Shown in pieces: positions 9,518 to 19,147 of a DNA stretch of 64,000 nucleotides (positions are counted from its first letter, which is position 1; each line of letters begins with the position of its first letter). This DNA is from Prochlorococcus sp. AG-347-K18 (GTDB taxonomy: Bacteria > Cyanobacteriota > Cyanobacteriia > PCC-6307 > Cyanobiaceae), in NCBI GenBank assembly GCA_003281365.1, contig QCCF01000002.1:124001-188000 (forward strand). The letters run 5' to 3'. The notes beneath the pieces were generated by a model. It saw only the letters and a list, made by a program, of their open reading frames with translations. It searched no databases and was not told the origin of the DNA. The translations under genes and the position numbers were made by a program.

Positions 9518-9910
9518 ATGGCAGCTACAGTAAAAAAAACAGGTTCAAAGAAATCTAAACGAAATGTACCAAATGGTGTGGTACACATTCAAAGCACATT
9601 TAATAACACCATCGTTTCAATTACTGATACTTCTGGTCATGTAATCTCTTGGTCTTCCGCAGGAGCTAGTGGATTTAAAGGAGCCAGAAAAGGAACACCA
9701 TTTGCTGCTCAAACAGCAGCTGAAGCTGCTGCTAGGAGAGCACTGGATCAAGGCATGAGGCAAATAGAAGTTTTAGTTAGAGGACCAGGCTCAGGTAGGG
9801 AAACGGCCATAAGAGCTTTACAAGTGGCCGGTTTAGAAATAACTCTAATAAGAGATGTAACTCCATTACCGCATAATGGATGTAGGAGACCTAAACGAAG
9901 ACGCGTTTAG
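9518..9910 (+). CDS. rpsK: 30S ribosomal protein S11
   Basis: S11 lies on the platform of the small subunit near the Shine-Dalgarno helix. The 130-residue product contains [21 protein letters not shown], the [21 protein letters not shown] block and the C-terminal signature [23 protein letters not shown]. It is followed by a 57-bp gap holding an unusual C8A9 homopolymer before rpoA. Confidence 0.98.
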   Translation: MAATVKKTGSKKSKRNVPNGVVHIQSTFNNTIVSITDTSGHVISWSSAGASGFKGARKGTPFAAQTAAEAAARRALDQGMRQIEVLVRGPGSGRETAIRALQVAGLEITLIRDVTPLPHNGCRRPKRRRV

Positions 9911-9931
9911 ATCTTAATCATTCTCCAACCA

Positions 9932-9948
9932 CCCCCCCCAAAAAAAAA
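9932..9948 (+). repeat. C8-A9 homopolymer tract between rpsK and rpoA
   Basis: Eight C (9932-9939) followed by nine A (9940-9948) lie in the 57-bp gap upstream of rpoA. Such a C run is striking in an AT-rich intergenic region and is a natural slippage site. Confidence 0.85.
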
Positions 9949-9967
9949 CTTACAACCTTAATTTTCC

Positions 9968-10906
9968 GTGTTGCAATACCAGATTGACAGAATCGACCAT
10001 CAAACAGCAGATGATCACTCCCAAACAGGAACTTTTTTAATTGGCCCTTTAGAAAGGGGACAAGCTACAACTTTGGGTAATTCGCTTAGAAGAGTCCTTA
10101 TGGGAGGACTTGAAGGAAGTGCAGTTACTGCAGTCAGAATAGCAGGCATTAACCATGAATATGCAACTATTCCTGGAGTTAGAGAAGACGTTTTAGACAT
10201 ACTTCTCAACTGTAAGCAATTATCAATTAATAGTACTAATCCAGAGCTCGAAATCGGTAGATTGGTAGCGAGTGGTCCCATGGAGGTGAAAGCGAATGAT
10301 ATTCAGTTCTCTTCTCAAGTTGAAATTGTTGATGGTGAGAAACCAATTGCAACTATTCAAGAGGGTCATAACTTAGAGTTGGAAATTCATGTTGAAAGAG
10401 GTGTTGGATATAGACCAGTAGATCGTAAGAACGAAGAGACAACTGCTATTGATTTACTGCAAATAGATGCTGTATTTATGCCTGTAAAAAGAGTTAATTT
10501 TACGATTGACGAAACTGCTGTGGCTGAGGGTGGAACAGGTAGAGAAAGATTAAAAATGGAAGTAGTCACAGATGGCTCAACAAGTCCTGATGATGCTATT
10601 GCTGAAGCAGCTAATCAGTTAATAGAGCTCTTTCAGCCTCTCGCGACTGTTACAATGGTTGAGGAAATTCCTGAAGAACCTGAACCATCTCCTGAAGCTC
10701 AAATTCCTCTTGAGGAACTAAACTTGTCCGTTAGAGCATATAATTGTTTAAAAAGAGCGCAAGTTAACTCTGTTTCGGATTTAATGGGTTTTAGCTATGA
10801 AGATCTCCTTGAAATTAAGAACTTTGGCTCCAAATCTGCTGATGAGGTTATAGAAGCCCTTGAGCGCATAGGAATCTCTATTCCACAAAGCAGAACCTCT
10901 GTTTAA
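9968..10906 (+). CDS. rpoA: DNA-directed RNA polymerase subunit alpha
   Basis: The alpha subunit dimerises to nucleate RNA polymerase assembly, and its C-terminal domain contacts UP elements and activators. The N-terminal domain is marked by [23 protein letters not shown] (about residues 30-55). The C-terminal domain (about 247-312) carries [22 protein letters not shown] and [14 protein letters not shown]. Length is 312 residues. The start is GTG at 9968; a TTG one codon later is an alternative. It keeps its conserved place between rpsK and rplQ. Confidence 0.98.
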   Translation: MLQYQIDRIDHQTADDHSQTGTFLIGPLERGQATTLGNSLRRVLMGGLEGSAVTAVRIAGINHEYATIPGVREDVLDILLNCKQLSINSTNPELEIGRLVASGPMEVKANDIQFSSQVEIVDGEKPIATIQEGHNLELEIHVERGVGYRPVDRKNEETTAIDLLQIDAVFMPVKRVNFTIDETAVAEGGTGRERLKMEVVTDGSTSPDDAIAEAANQLIELFQPLATVTMVEEIPEEPEPSPEAQIPLEELNLSVRAYNCLKRAQVNSVSDLMGFSYEDLLEIKNFGSKSADEVIEALERIGISIPQSRTSV

Positions 10907-10920
10907 CAATTTTTAAGACT

Positions 10921-11271
10921 ATGAGACACCAACTTAGAATTCCATTATTAAGTAAACCTGCTGACCAAAGGAAAGCACTTCTAAGAGGTTTAACTACACA
11001 ATTAATCAGAGAAGGTAGAGTAACCACGACAAAAGCTAGGGCAAAAGCTTTAAGAAACGAAGCAGAAAGGATGATTTCACTCGCAAAAGAAGGAAGTTTG
11101 TCTGCTAGGAGAAGGGCTATTGGATATATTTATGATAAAAAATTAGTTCATTCATTATTTGAAAAAGCAAACGAAAGATATGGAGATCGAAATGGTGGTT
11201 ATACACGCATAGTCAGAACTGTTTCTAGAAAAGGCGATAACGCTCAAATGGCTATAATTGAGCTTGTTTAA
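10921..11271 (+). CDS. rplQ: 50S ribosomal protein L17
   Basis: L17 lies near the tunnel exit. The 116-residue product begins [20 protein letters not shown], with the [26 protein letters not shown] block and a C-terminal [24 protein letters not shown]. Length is normal. The two consecutive AT-only arms after the stop (11275-11288) are too weak to call a terminator. Confidence 0.98.
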   Translation: MRHQLRIPLLSKPADQRKALLRGLTTQLIREGRVTTTKARAKALRNEAERMISLAKEGSLSARRRAIGYIYDKKLVHSLFEKANERYGDRNGGYTRIVRTVSRKGDNAQMAIIELV

Positions 11272-11310
11272 CTTAGATTTAAAAATCTGATTTTTATTAG
11301 AAAATAACTT

Positions 11311-12117
11311 TTGAAAAGGATCGCTTTATTACTCCAGTATGATGGATCTAATTATTCAGGTTGGCAAAGACAAAAAAATGCAAATACAGTTCAAGAAATT
11401 CTAGAAAAAGCTCTTTTTAAGATTACTCATCAACGGATAAAGACTTTTGCAGCAGGAAGAACTGATAGAGGGGTACATGCATCAGGTCAAGTAGTACACT
11501 TTGATAGTGATTGTGTTATTCCAGGAAATAAATATTCAGATGTCTTAAATAATTTTTTACCCTCAACAATTAGAATCTTGGAATCGGTTGAGGTTAAAGA
11601 TAGTTGGCATGCATGCTATTCAGCAATGTACAGACATTACAGATATGTTATTAATAACAGTAAATTCCCCAACTTGTTCATAAATAATTGGTCTTGGCAT
11701 AGATATCAAATAGTATTAGATGAAGCTTTAATGTCAATTGCATTAAAGAGAATGGAAGGTGAACATGATTTTTTTGCTTTTCAGAAGAGTGGAAGTAAGA
11801 GGTACAACTCTATTACAAAAATAAAAAATATAAATGTTAAGAGAGTAGAGGATCTGGTTTTAGTTGATATTAAAGCTACTGGTTTTCTCTATGGAATGGT
11901 TCGATTAATTGTTGGTCAACTAGTTTTAGTTGGAGAAAAAAAAATTTCACCAGAGATTTTTACAGATAGATGGGTAAATAAAAGGAAAAGTGATGTTAAA
12001 GAGTCTGCTCCAGCCAAGGGTTTATGTTTTGTAAATACTGTTTATCAAGAAAATGTTTTTAAAAAGATTCAAAACAATGATTTATTCCCGGTATTTCTAA
12101 TAAAGGGGTTTTCTTAA
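11311..12117 (+). CDS. truA: tRNA pseudouridine synthase A
   Basis: TruA converts uridines 38-40 of the tRNA anticodon arm to pseudouridine. The catalytic aspartate is D52 in AGRTDRGVHASGQV. LQYDGSNYSGWQRQ at the N-terminus and GFLYGMVRLIVGQLVLVG in the second domain are typical. The 268-residue length fits the family. The start is TTG at 11311 with no evident Shine-Dalgarno. It follows rplQ in the cyanobacterial gene order, before rplM. Confidence 0.96.
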   Translation: MKRIALLLQYDGSNYSGWQRQKNANTVQEILEKALFKITHQRIKTFAAGRTDRGVHASGQVVHFDSDCVIPGNKYSDVLNNFLPSTIRILESVEVKDSWHACYSAMYRHYRYVINNSKFPNLFINNWSWHRYQIVLDEALMSIALKRMEGEHDFFAFQKSGSKRYNSITKIKNINVKRVEDLVLVDIKATGFLYGMVRLIVGQLVLVGEKKISPEIFTDRWVNKRKSDVKESAPAKGLCFVNTVYQENVFKKIQNNDLFPVFLIKGFS

Positions 12118-12163
12118 AATAAATTTATGCAAGCGAATTATTTGTTTAAATCATTCAAAATTG

Positions 12164-12193
12164 TTGTTTAAAATAACTCCAATAAGGTAGAAT
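12164..12193 (+). promoter_or_regulatory. Candidate promoter for rplM-rpsI-rpmE-prfA
   Basis: TTGTTT (12164-12169) and TAGAAT (12188-12193) are separated by 18 bp in the 115-bp gap after truA. This predicts transcription starting near 12200, about 33 nt before the rplM ATG. Confidence 0.45.
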
Positions 12194-12232
12194 TTAGGAT
12201 CAACTTAAAGTTTATTTTCGTAAATCTGGAAA

Positions 12233-12664
12233 ATGAATAAAACAATTACTCCGTCTTTAGAAACCATTGAAAGAAATTGGTTTTTAGTTGACGCAAAAGA
12301 TAAGACACTTGGAAGACTTGCTACAGAAATTTCAAAAGTATTAAGAGGTAAGAATAAACCAACATATACTCCTCATTTAGATACAGGAGATTTTGTAATA
12401 GTTATAAATGCTGAGAAAGTTGAGGTATCAGGTAAAAAAGCATCACAAAAATTGTATAGACGACATTCCGGTAGACCAGGAGGAATGAAAGTTGAAAAAT
12501 TTGAGTCTCTTCAAGAAAGAATTCCTGAAAGAATCATCGAGCAAGCAGTGAAGGGTATGCTCCCTCATAACTCTTTGGGAAGACAGCAATTTAAAAAACT
12601 AAAAGTTTATAAAGGAGCTGATCATCCTCATGCTGCCCAAAATCCTGTATTATTGAATAGTTAA
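12233..12664 (+). CDS. rplM: 50S ribosomal protein L13
   Basis: L13 is an early 50S assembly protein. The product has [25 protein letters not shown] at the N-terminus, [28 protein letters not shown] and the [21 protein letters not shown] signature. Length is 143 residues, normal for the family. It is paired with rpsI as in nearly all bacteria and has its own candidate promoter. Confidence 0.98.
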   Translation: MNKTITPSLETIERNWFLVDAKDKTLGRLATEISKVLRGKNKPTYTPHLDTGDFVIVINAEKVEVSGKKASQKLYRRHSGRPGGMKVEKFESLQERIPERIIEQAVKGMLPHNSLGRQQFKKLKVYKGADHPHAAQNPVLLNS

Positions 12665-12673
12665 TTTATTAAA

Positions 12674-13084
12674 ATGAATAGTCAAATAAAAAACAAAGCT
12701 GTTTACTGGGGTACTGGAAGACGAAAAACTTCAGTTGCTAGAGTCCGATTGGTGCCTGGTAATGGACAAGTTAAAATTAATGGTCGCTCTGGAGATGATT
12801 ACTTAAATTTTAATCCTCTTCACTTAAATTCAATAAAAGCACCTTTGCAAACCTTAGGTCTTGAGAGTTCATATGATATTTTAGTTAATGTATTTGGTGG
12901 TGGGTTGACTGGCCAAGCAGATGCTATAAAGCAAGGCGCAGCAAGAGCACTTTGTGAATTATCTCCAGATAATAGGAAACCGCTAAAAACTGAAGGACAT
13001 CTCAGGAGGGATCCTAGAGCTAAGGAAAGAAGAAAATATGGTCTCAAAAAAGCCAGAAAAGCTCCTCAATTCTCCAAACGTTAA
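12674..13084 (+). CDS. rpsI: 30S ribosomal protein S9
   Basis: S9 reaches into the P site with its C-terminal tail. The product has [17 protein letters not shown] and ends in [20 protein letters not shown] followed by QFSKR, the conserved tail that contacts tRNA. Length is 136 residues. It lies 9 bp downstream of rplM and 11 bp upstream of rpmE. Confidence 0.98.
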   Translation: MNSQIKNKAVYWGTGRRKTSVARVRLVPGNGQVKINGRSGDDYLNFNPLHLNSIKAPLQTLGLESSYDILVNVFGGGLTGQADAIKQGAARALCELSPDNRKPLKTEGHLRRDPRAKERRKYGLKKARKAPQFSKR

Positions 13085-13095
13085 AAATTTTAATT

Positions 13096-13356
13096 ATGCC
13101 AAAATCAGAAATTCATCCAAAATGGTATCCAGATGCAAAAGTTATCTGTAATGGAGAAGTTGTCATGACAACGGGCTCTACTCAGCCTGAATTACATGTT
13201 GATGTATGGAGTGGTAACCATCCTTTCTTCACTGGAACTCAAAAAATTCTTGATACAGAAGGTAGAGTTGATAGGTTTATGAAAAAATATGGAATGGGTT
13301 CAGCTAACTCATCTACATCACAAGAGAAAAAAGACGAAAAAAATTCTAAAAAATAG
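13096..13356 (+). CDS. rpmE: 50S ribosomal protein L31
   Basis: L31 bridges the two subunits at the central protuberance. The 86-residue product begins MPKSEIHPKWYPDAKVICNG and contains VDVWSGNHPFFTGTQKILDTEGRVDRFMKKY, the family signature. Only one cysteine is visible (VICNG), so the four-cysteine zinc motif of some L31 proteins is absent. The C-terminal tail is Ser/Lys/Glu-rich and probably disordered. Confidence 0.97.
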   Translation: MPKSEIHPKWYPDAKVICNGEVVMTTGSTQPELHVDVWSGNHPFFTGTQKILDTEGRVDRFMKKYGMGSANSSTSQEKKDEKNSKK

Positions 13357-13382
13357 AATTTTCAAATTAAGCATTATTTCAA

Positions 13383-14477
13383 TTGGAATACTCAATACTA
13401 ATTGCAAGGTTGAAAACTGCTTCAGAAAGTTTTGAGAATTTGGAGGTTCAACTTGCAGATCCTGACATAGCAAATGATCCTAAAAAATTGGAATCAATAG
13501 CAAGAGAAAGGGCAAAACTAGAACCTTTAGTGATTGATTTTAATAAACTGCTTGATACTGATAAAGAAATTGAAGATTCGAAAAATTTACTTAAAGAGAA
13601 TAGAAATGATAAAGAGTTGGAATCTTTAATAAATGAGGAGTTATGTAACCTTGAAGAATTTAAGAATGAACTTATTCAAAAAACTAAAATTGCTCTATTA
13701 CCTAAAGATCCAAGAGATGAAAGAAGTGTAATGTTAGAAATAAGAGCCGGTGCTGGGGGTAATGAGGCTTGTATATGGGCTGGTGATCTAGCAAGAATGT
13801 ACGAAAGATATGGTCAAAAGATTGGTTGGTCTGTAAAACCCATTAGTGCTTCTGAGTCTGATATGGGAGGTTTCAAAGAATTAGTTATCTCTGTAAAGGG
13901 AGATTCTGTATATAGCCAACTTAAATTCGAGGCAGGTGTACATAGAGTCCAAAGAGTTCCAGCTACTGAATCTCAAGGTAGGGTTCATACCTCTACGGCT
14001 ACAGTTGCTGTCATGCCTGAGGCTGATCCTGTTGAGGTTAAGATTGATCCAACCGAAATAGAGGTTGGCACAGCAAGGTCAGGAGGTGCAGGAGGACAAA
14101 ATGTTAATAAAGTAGAGACAGCTATTGATCTTCTCCATAAACCCACAGGAATAAGGGTTTTTTGTACTCAAGAGAGATCACAATTGCAAAATCGTGAAAG
14201 AGCAATGGAAATTTTAAGAGCGAAATTATATGAAATTCAATTAAAAGAAGCTAATGCGAAAGAGAGATCACAAAGGCTTTCACAAGTGGGTACAGGTGAT
14301 AGGAGTGAAAAAATTAGAACTTATAATTTTAAAGATAATAGGACAACTGACCATAGATTAGGATCCAATTTTTCATTAGAACCAATTCTCGCAGGTCAAT
14401 TAGATGAAGTGATTGATGCATGTATAGCACAAGAACAAAAGAGAATGATGGAAGATTTCAATAACCAATCTAATTAA
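13383..14477 (+). CDS. prfA: Peptide chain release factor 1
   Basis: RF1 recognises UAA and UAG and triggers peptide release. The stop-codon recognition tripeptide is PAT (residues 193-195) and the catalytic GGQ is at 237-239 within [15 protein letters not shown]. The 364-residue length is normal. The PAT rather than SPF tripeptide distinguishes it from RF2. The start is TTG at 13383. It ends the co-directional ribosomal run and converges on the HNH gene with a 15-bp gap. Confidence 0.97.
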   Translation: MEYSILIARLKTASESFENLEVQLADPDIANDPKKLESIARERAKLEPLVIDFNKLLDTDKEIEDSKNLLKENRNDKELESLINEELCNLEEFKNELIQKTKIALLPKDPRDERSVMLEIRAGAGGNEACIWAGDLARMYERYGQKIGWSVKPISASESDMGGFKELVISVKGDSVYSQLKFEAGVHRVQRVPATESQGRVHTSTATVAVMPEADPVEVKIDPTEIEVGTARSGGAGGQNVNKVETAIDLLHKPTGIRVFCTQERSQLQNRERAMEILRAKLYEIQLKEANAKERSQRLSQVGTGDRSEKIRTYNFKDNRTTDHRLGSNFSLEPILAGQLDEVIDACIAQEQKRMMEDFNNQSN

Positions 14478-14492
14478 GTTTTTTACTTGTAT

Positions 14493-14999
14493 TTAGATTG
14501 CAACCCCTATTACGTATTTACTCCATTCTTTATGTTTGCCAGAGTCAATTTGTCTTGTAGCCTCAAAATTAAGATTGCTGAGTGGTCGATAAGGTTTTCG
14601 TTTTAAAGGCATGTTTGCCTCTTCTGGAGTTCGATTACCTTTTTGCACATTGCATCTAAGACATGCTGTAGTTACATTTTCCCAGTTATCAGTTCCACCT
14701 CTGCTTCTTGGTAAAACATGATCTATTGAAAGATCACTACCTCTATAGTTACAGTATTGGCAGGCATTATTATCTCTTAGAAGGATATTTTTTCTTGTTA
14801 AAGAAACCTCTCGAAAAGGCACCTTTACGTAGTAACGAAGTCTTATGACTGTGGGTAATTTTCTTCCGCTATGTATTGAAAAAGATTTATCCTCCTCTAA
14901 GCTTTCAGCTTTACCTTTGATCATTAAAATAACAGCTCTTCGCCAAGAAGTGATGTTTAAAGGTTCATATGATGCATTTAAAACTAGAGTCTGGCCCAT
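14493..14999 (-). CDS. HNH endonuclease family protein
   Basis: The protein has an HNH nuclease motif with paired zinc ligands: CQYCNYRG, then SIDHVLPRSRGGTDNWENV and CLRCNVQKGNRTPEEA. The N-terminal half (MGQTLVLNASYEPLNITSWR) matches the stand-alone HNH proteins widespread in cyanobacteria and actinobacteria. I choose the ATG at 14999 (168 residues); an upstream in-frame start at 15041 would add 14 residues poorly matching the family. The substrate is unknown. It lies alone between prfA and the divergent alr, without phage or restriction genes. Confidence 0.85.
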   Translation of the reverse strand: MGQTLVLNASYEPLNITSWRRAVILMIKGKAESLEEDKSFSIHSGRKLPTVIRLRYYVKVPFREVSLTRKNILLRDNNACQYCNYRGSDLSIDHVLPRSRGGTDNWENVTTACLRCNVQKGNRTPEEANMPLKRKPYRPLSNLNFEATRQIDSGKHKEWSKYVIGVAI

Positions 15000-15049
15000 G
15001 CCAAAATACAATTTACATGTCATGCTAACTGTATATTTCAATTAGCGCA

Positions 15050-15055
15050 TATAAT
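15050..15055 (+). promoter_or_regulatory. Candidate -10 element for alr
   Basis: TATAAT lies 12 nt before the alr ATG. Initiation 6-7 nt downstream would give a leader of only about six nucleotides, nearly leaderless. No clear -35 box is seen. Confidence 0.4.
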
Positions 15056-15067
15056 TGTGCAAAGAAA

Positions 15068-16267
15068 ATGCAAATTCGGCGAACAAATCACAGTCTAAAT
15101 TTTGAAAAATATCCAACTTTTGAAAAAGATATAGATCCAAAACAAAGAGCATGGATTGAGGTTAGAGGTAAAGAAATAGAAAAAAATGTAAGGCAGTTAA
15201 GATCTAAGTTAAGTGAAAATTGTCAGTTTATGGCAGTTGTAAAAGCTGATGGGTATGGACATGATGCAAAAGTAGTATCTGAATATGCTTTCAAAGGTGG
15301 AGCTTCGCAATTAGGCGTTGCCACCTTAAAAGAAGGGATTAAGCTTCGTTCTTCTGGAATTGAAAAGCCAATTCTTATCCTAGGAAATTTATACCTGAAA
15401 AGGGATCTAATAATATCTTTTAAAAACGATCTTATGCCAACTATTAGTAGTATTAGAGAATGTTTAATTTGTAATAATATTGGTAAGCATTTTGGAAGGA
15501 AATTTTCTTTACATCTTAAAGTTGATACTGGAATGTCAAGATTAGGATTTGAGTGTAATAAGTTTGTTCAACAATTTGAAAAAATAAAATCTTTTGAAAA
15601 TATATCTATAGAGGGAATATATAGCCATTTATCATCTGCAGATGATAATGATGCATTAGATCCTTCAAGTAGTGCTCAATTGCAAAGGAAAAAGTTTCAG
15701 AAATTATTAGAGCAAATTAACGTGGTAAAAAATCATAATATCAAGATTCATTTGGCTAATTCTGCTGGCATGCTTCTAAATAAAGATTTTCATTTTAATA
15801 TGGTACGTGTTGGATTATCTATGTATGGATATAGTCCTCAAGAAAAAATAGATAAAAATTTATCGCTTGAACCAGCTTTATTTTTGAAGGTCAAAGTTGC
15901 CTTTATAAGGATTATTGATAAAGGTGTAGGTGTAAGTTACGGAGGAAAATTTGTGAGTAATAGAAAAACAAAGTTAGCTGTATTAAGTATTGGTTATGCT
16001 GACGGCATCCCAAGAAATCTTTCAGGCAAGATAAACGTCATTCATAATAATAAACTTTATCCCCAAGTTGGATCTATAACGATGGATCAAATGATGGTTG
16101 ACATAACTGGTTCAAATGAAATTAAAGTTGGTACTACTATGGTATTAATTGGGTCTGATGGAGATAAAATAATCTCTCCTCTTGATTGGGCTAGAAAATC
16201 TAATACCATTCTTTGGGAAATTCTTTGTTCTTTCACAAATAGATTACCAAGAGTTCAAGTTGATTAG
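15068..16267 (+). CDS. alr: Alanine racemase
   Basis: This PLP enzyme interconverts L- and D-alanine for peptidoglycan. The PLP lysine is K59 in MAVVKADGYGHDA, and the second catalytic residue is a tyrosine near residue 291 in GVGVSYGGKF. SIGYADGIPR and MDQMMVDITG are further family motifs. Length is 399 residues, with an N-terminal extension of about 20 residues before the barrel. It is divergent from the HNH gene and followed by tRNA-Ser. Confidence 0.96.
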   Translation: MQIRRTNHSLNFEKYPTFEKDIDPKQRAWIEVRGKEIEKNVRQLRSKLSENCQFMAVVKADGYGHDAKVVSEYAFKGGASQLGVATLKEGIKLRSSGIEKPILILGNLYLKRDLIISFKNDLMPTISSIRECLICNNIGKHFGRKFSLHLKVDTGMSRLGFECNKFVQQFEKIKSFENISIEGIYSHLSSADDNDALDPSSSAQLQRKKFQKLLEQINVVKNHNIKIHLANSAGMLLNKDFHFNMVRVGLSMYGYSPQEKIDKNLSLEPALFLKVKVAFIRIIDKGVGVSYGGKFVSNRKTKLAVLSIGYADGIPRNLSGKINVIHNNKLYPQVGSITMDQMMVDITGSNEIKVGTTMVLIGSDGDKIISPLDWARKSNTILWEILCSFTNRLPRVQVD

Positions 16268-16328
16268 ACATTTCGATTACAAAAAAAATTTTGAATGTTT
16301 GCAAAAAAATTGATAATGTATAAGAACT

Positions 16329-16417
16329 GGAGAGGTGGCTGAGTGGTTGAAAGCGGCTCCCTGCTAAGGAGTTACAGGAGGTAACTTTTGTCGAGGGTTC
16401 GAATCCCTCCCTCTCCG
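16329..16417 (+). tRNA. tRNA-Ser (anticodon GCT)
   Basis: A complete cloverleaf is readable: acceptor arms GGAGAGG (16329-16335) and CCTCTCC (16410-16416) pair perfectly, with discriminator G at 16417. The anticodon loop CTGCTAA carries GCT, reading AGC/AGU serine codons. The T arm is GAGGG-TTCGAAT-CCCTC. A long variable arm, typical of class II tRNAs, lies between the anticodon and T arms. CCA is not encoded. Possible -10 elements (GATAAT at 16312-16317, TATAAG at 16319-16324) lie just upstream. Confidence 0.97.
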
Positions 16418-16452
16418 TAATAAATGAGAAAAAATTTTAAAATTTAAAATTT

Positions 16453-17241
16453 TTAAAATTGATTAAGATTAATATTTTTTAAATCAATAATAGAATTTAA
16501 AATCAAGTCTGCTCCTGCTTTTAAAAGATTTGTTTCGTATGCATTACGTTCTTCTATTCGAGACTTTAAATGTAAATGAGGCGGTGCTATTCCAATACTT
16601 ATAAATTTTTGAAATGGTATTTCCTTCCTAGCGTTGATAACTGTATTTATATCTGCAACAGTATCACCTACATATGCAATAGGAATATTTGATGGACCAA
16701 GTTTATCTCCACTAAGCTTTTTTGATAAATTAATAAAACCTTCAGGATTAGGCTTGTCGGGGGCATCTCCCATTGATATTAAAGGAGGTGATTTTAGCCC
16801 TAGTCTTTTTTCTAAAACAAATTTTGCAGAAGCAGATTCCGAGCCACTTACAAAACCCCAAGTTATTCCATTGCTTTCTAAAAAATCAAAAAACTTCTTA
16901 TCAATTAATAACTCTTCATTTCTTATGAATCCTGACCAATACTTACTATCTTTTTTAGGATCTCCTCCAAAATAAAATTCTTCAAAACATTTAACTATTT
17001 CTTTTCTTGAAGGTATTTTAAGGTTCAAATTTTCCTTTTTTATAAATCTTTTTATGAGCTCCAAACTTAAATCCCAGTCATTATTCCAGACCCCTTCGTT
17101 TTTTGTGTTATCGATGTCTATGTAACTTGGTTCCCACCCTGAAAATTTGTAAACTGTTTTTTTTAGTGAAAGCCTATAACTTTTCTCTACGCTTCGAATT
17201 ACACCGTCTATATCAAATAAAATTAAGCCTATATTTTTCAA
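16453..17241 (-). CDS. HAD superfamily hydrolase
   Basis: This 262-residue protein starts MKNIGLILFDIDGVIRSVEKS, where DIDGV is HAD motif I with both catalytic aspartates. SGSESASAKFVLE (motif II) and YVGDTVADINTVINAR (motif IV) follow. It belongs to the phosphatase-like HAD group and resembles a family (TIGR01548-like) common in cyanobacteria and archaea; the substrate is unknown. The start is TTG. It lies 85 bp downstream of the CbiG-CobJ gene on the same strand and could be co-transcribed with it. Confidence 0.85.
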   Translation of the reverse strand: MKNIGLILFDIDGVIRSVEKSYRLSLKKTVYKFSGWEPSYIDIDNTKNEGVWNNDWDLSLELIKRFIKKENLNLKIPSRKEIVKCFEEFYFGGDPKKDSKYWSGFIRNEELLIDKKFFDFLESNGITWGFVSGSESASAKFVLEKRLGLKSPPLISMGDAPDKPNPEGFINLSKKLSGDKLGPSNIPIAYVGDTVADINTVINARKEIPFQKFISIGIAPPHLHLKSRIEERNAYETNLLKAGADLILNSIIDLKNINLNQF

Positions 17242-17326
17242 TGATTTTATTGTTTTTTAAACATTAATATTATTCCTAAAAAAAAGCAAAGCAAAATAGT
17301 CTTTATTAATTGGGAATCTTCTGGTT

Positions 17327-19147
17327 TTATTTTTGTAGATATCCTCTCGGAGTAATAAGTATTTTATCTTTTAAAGTAGTTTGAGAATTGCCAATAATAA
17401 TTATTGATAACATATCAATTTCTTTAAAAGGGATTGTTTTTAAAGTAAAAAATTTTTTAGATTGATTTTCTCTGCCTAGTTGTCTGGCAATCAAAACAGG
17501 AGTATCTTCGTGCCTATATTCTAAACAAAGATCAATTGAGCTTTTTAATTGCCAATTTCTTTCAATTGATTGGGGATTAAAAAAAACTATTACAAAATCA
17601 CCGGAAAGAGCTCCTTTAATTCTTTTTTCTATTACCGACCACGGTGTTAATTTATCACTTAGACTTATTGTACAAAAGTCATTCATTAGTGGGGCTCCAC
17701 TAAGCGCAGCCGCTAGTTGTAAACTACTTATTCCAGGATGTATTTCGAAGTAAGGCCTATATTCAAGTTTAATTTCTTGAAGTAATTCTAAAAGTAAACC
17801 AGCCATCCCATAAAATCCAGACTCTCCTGAGGAAATTAAAGCCACTTTTATTCCTTCTTCGGCTAGTTTTATCGCTTTACTACATCGTTCTTTTTCTTCA
17901 GTAAGTTTACTTTCAATTAAAACTTGGTCACTTCTTTTTAAGTTTTTAATCAAGTCTAAATACATTTTGTATCCAATCCAAACAGTACATTTTGAAAGCG
18001 CTTTTCTTGCATTATTGGTCAGGAAAGAGATATCTCCAGGTCCACTACCTATAATGTGAATTTCGCCATTTGATGGAAAATATTGATTTTTTGATTCTGC
18101 TATAGCAATAGTCACTGCTCCAGATTTACTTGTTGAAAGATCTTTATTTTTAAAAATCTTTTTTTCTTTTAGTAATTTTGATTTATCTCCTGCCGCCATT
18201 AAGCACGAGGCTTCTGCTACAGAAGAAACTCCAATTTCCTTTTGAACTTTACTTGATGGATTTGGAACAATTATTTTTGAAAGATCTTCTTTAGTAAAAA
18301 ACTTAATGGGCAAGTTATTTTCTTCAGCAAGTTTTAAAATGCCTTCTTCATCTTTTTTAATATCAATTGTTGCAAATCCGGCAATAGATTGATGCGATAA
18401 ATTACCTGAAGCTAAAAAATTATTTAAAGAATTTGCTATGAATTCTTTGGTAGTGTTTCTTTCGCAACCTATGCCAATCCATAATACCGGCGGATGCCAT
18501 GTCTTTTCATGATAATCGAATATACTTACATGAAATGTTGATTCTTTTTTTTCAACATCCTTTTCTTTAATTTGATTAATAACATATCCTGATTCTGTAG
18601 TTTTCCATAAACTATTACCTGATAATTGTTTGCAAAATATCTTTTCGTCCTTAGCTTGTTTGATAACAAGTTTTGACCAATTCTCTATTTTGCCAGATCT
18701 TTTCCATCCCCATTGATTACCGAAGGAATCAAGATTTAAAAACCTTTGATTATTTGAATTATTAGTTTCTATTATCTGGCTCCCAAATAAACTGGAAATT
18801 TGAAATGCGATATTCTGAGTGTTCGACTGATGTGAACCAATTATGGGAACTATAGTCGAACATTTATTGTCTATTACGATAACTCCTGGATCTTTATCTT
18901 TAGAAGTTAAGAACGAATTAATTAAACGTATTGATGCACCAATTGATCCTATAAAAATAATTAAATCAACTTCTGACCATTTTCTAAGTAAAATTTCCCT
19001 AGGCTTTTCTATTTTTACAAGTTCATTTTCTATCTCAACATCTTTTGAAGAGCTTGCAATGAAGATCTCTTTAATAAATTCGGTTTTTTTAAGTCTTTTT
19101 AAAGTTTCTTTTGAATTACTAGATAGACCTATCGCGATTCCTTCCAA
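17327..19147 (-). CDS. cobJ: CbiG-CobJ fusion: cobalamin ring-contraction protein
   Basis: The 606-residue product combines two consecutive corrin-pathway steps. The N-terminal about 340 residues resemble CbiG, with IFIGSIGASIRLI early and GIGCERNTTKEFIANSL in the middle. From about residue 362 a SAM-dependent precorrin-3B C17-methyltransferase domain begins with IHIIGSGPGDISFLT, followed by LISSGESGFYGMAGLLLE and GAPLMNDFCTISLSD. The start is TTG. A minus-strand TATAAT at 19176-19181 is a good -10 candidate. It is divergent from psaA. Pseudo-B12 synthesis is known in Prochlorococcus. Confidence 0.92.
   Translation of the reverse strand: MEGIAIGLSSNSKETLKRLKKTEFIKEIFIASSSKDVEIENELVKIEKPREILLRKWSEVDLIIFIGSIGASIRLINSFLTSKDKDPGVIVIDNKCSTIVPIIGSHQSNTQNIAFQISSLFGSQIIETNNSNNQRFLNLDSFGNQWGWKRSGKIENWSKLVIKQAKDEKIFCKQLSGNSLWKTTESGYVINQIKEKDVEKKESTFHVSIFDYHEKTWHPPVLWIGIGCERNTTKEFIANSLNNFLASGNLSHQSIAGFATIDIKKDEEGILKLAEENNLPIKFFTKEDLSKIIVPNPSSKVQKEIGVSSVAEASCLMAAGDKSKLLKEKKIFKNKDLSTSKSGAVTIAIAESKNQYFPSNGEIHIIGSGPGDISFLTNNARKALSKCTVWIGYKMYLDLIKNLKRSDQVLIESKLTEEKERCSKAIKLAEEGIKVALISSGESGFYGMAGLLLELLQEIKLEYRPYFEIHPGISSLQLAAALSGAPLMNDFCTISLSDKLTPWSVIEKRIKGALSGDFVIVFFNPQSIERNWQLKSSIDLCLEYRHEDTPVLIARQLGRENQSKKFFTLKTIPFKEIDMLSIIIIGNSQTTLKDKILITPRGYLQK

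Noticed and set aside
11275-11288. Possible terminator after rplQ
   Set aside because: The stem is six pairs, five of them A-T, with a two-base loop. It is too unstable to call, although T-rich sequence follows.
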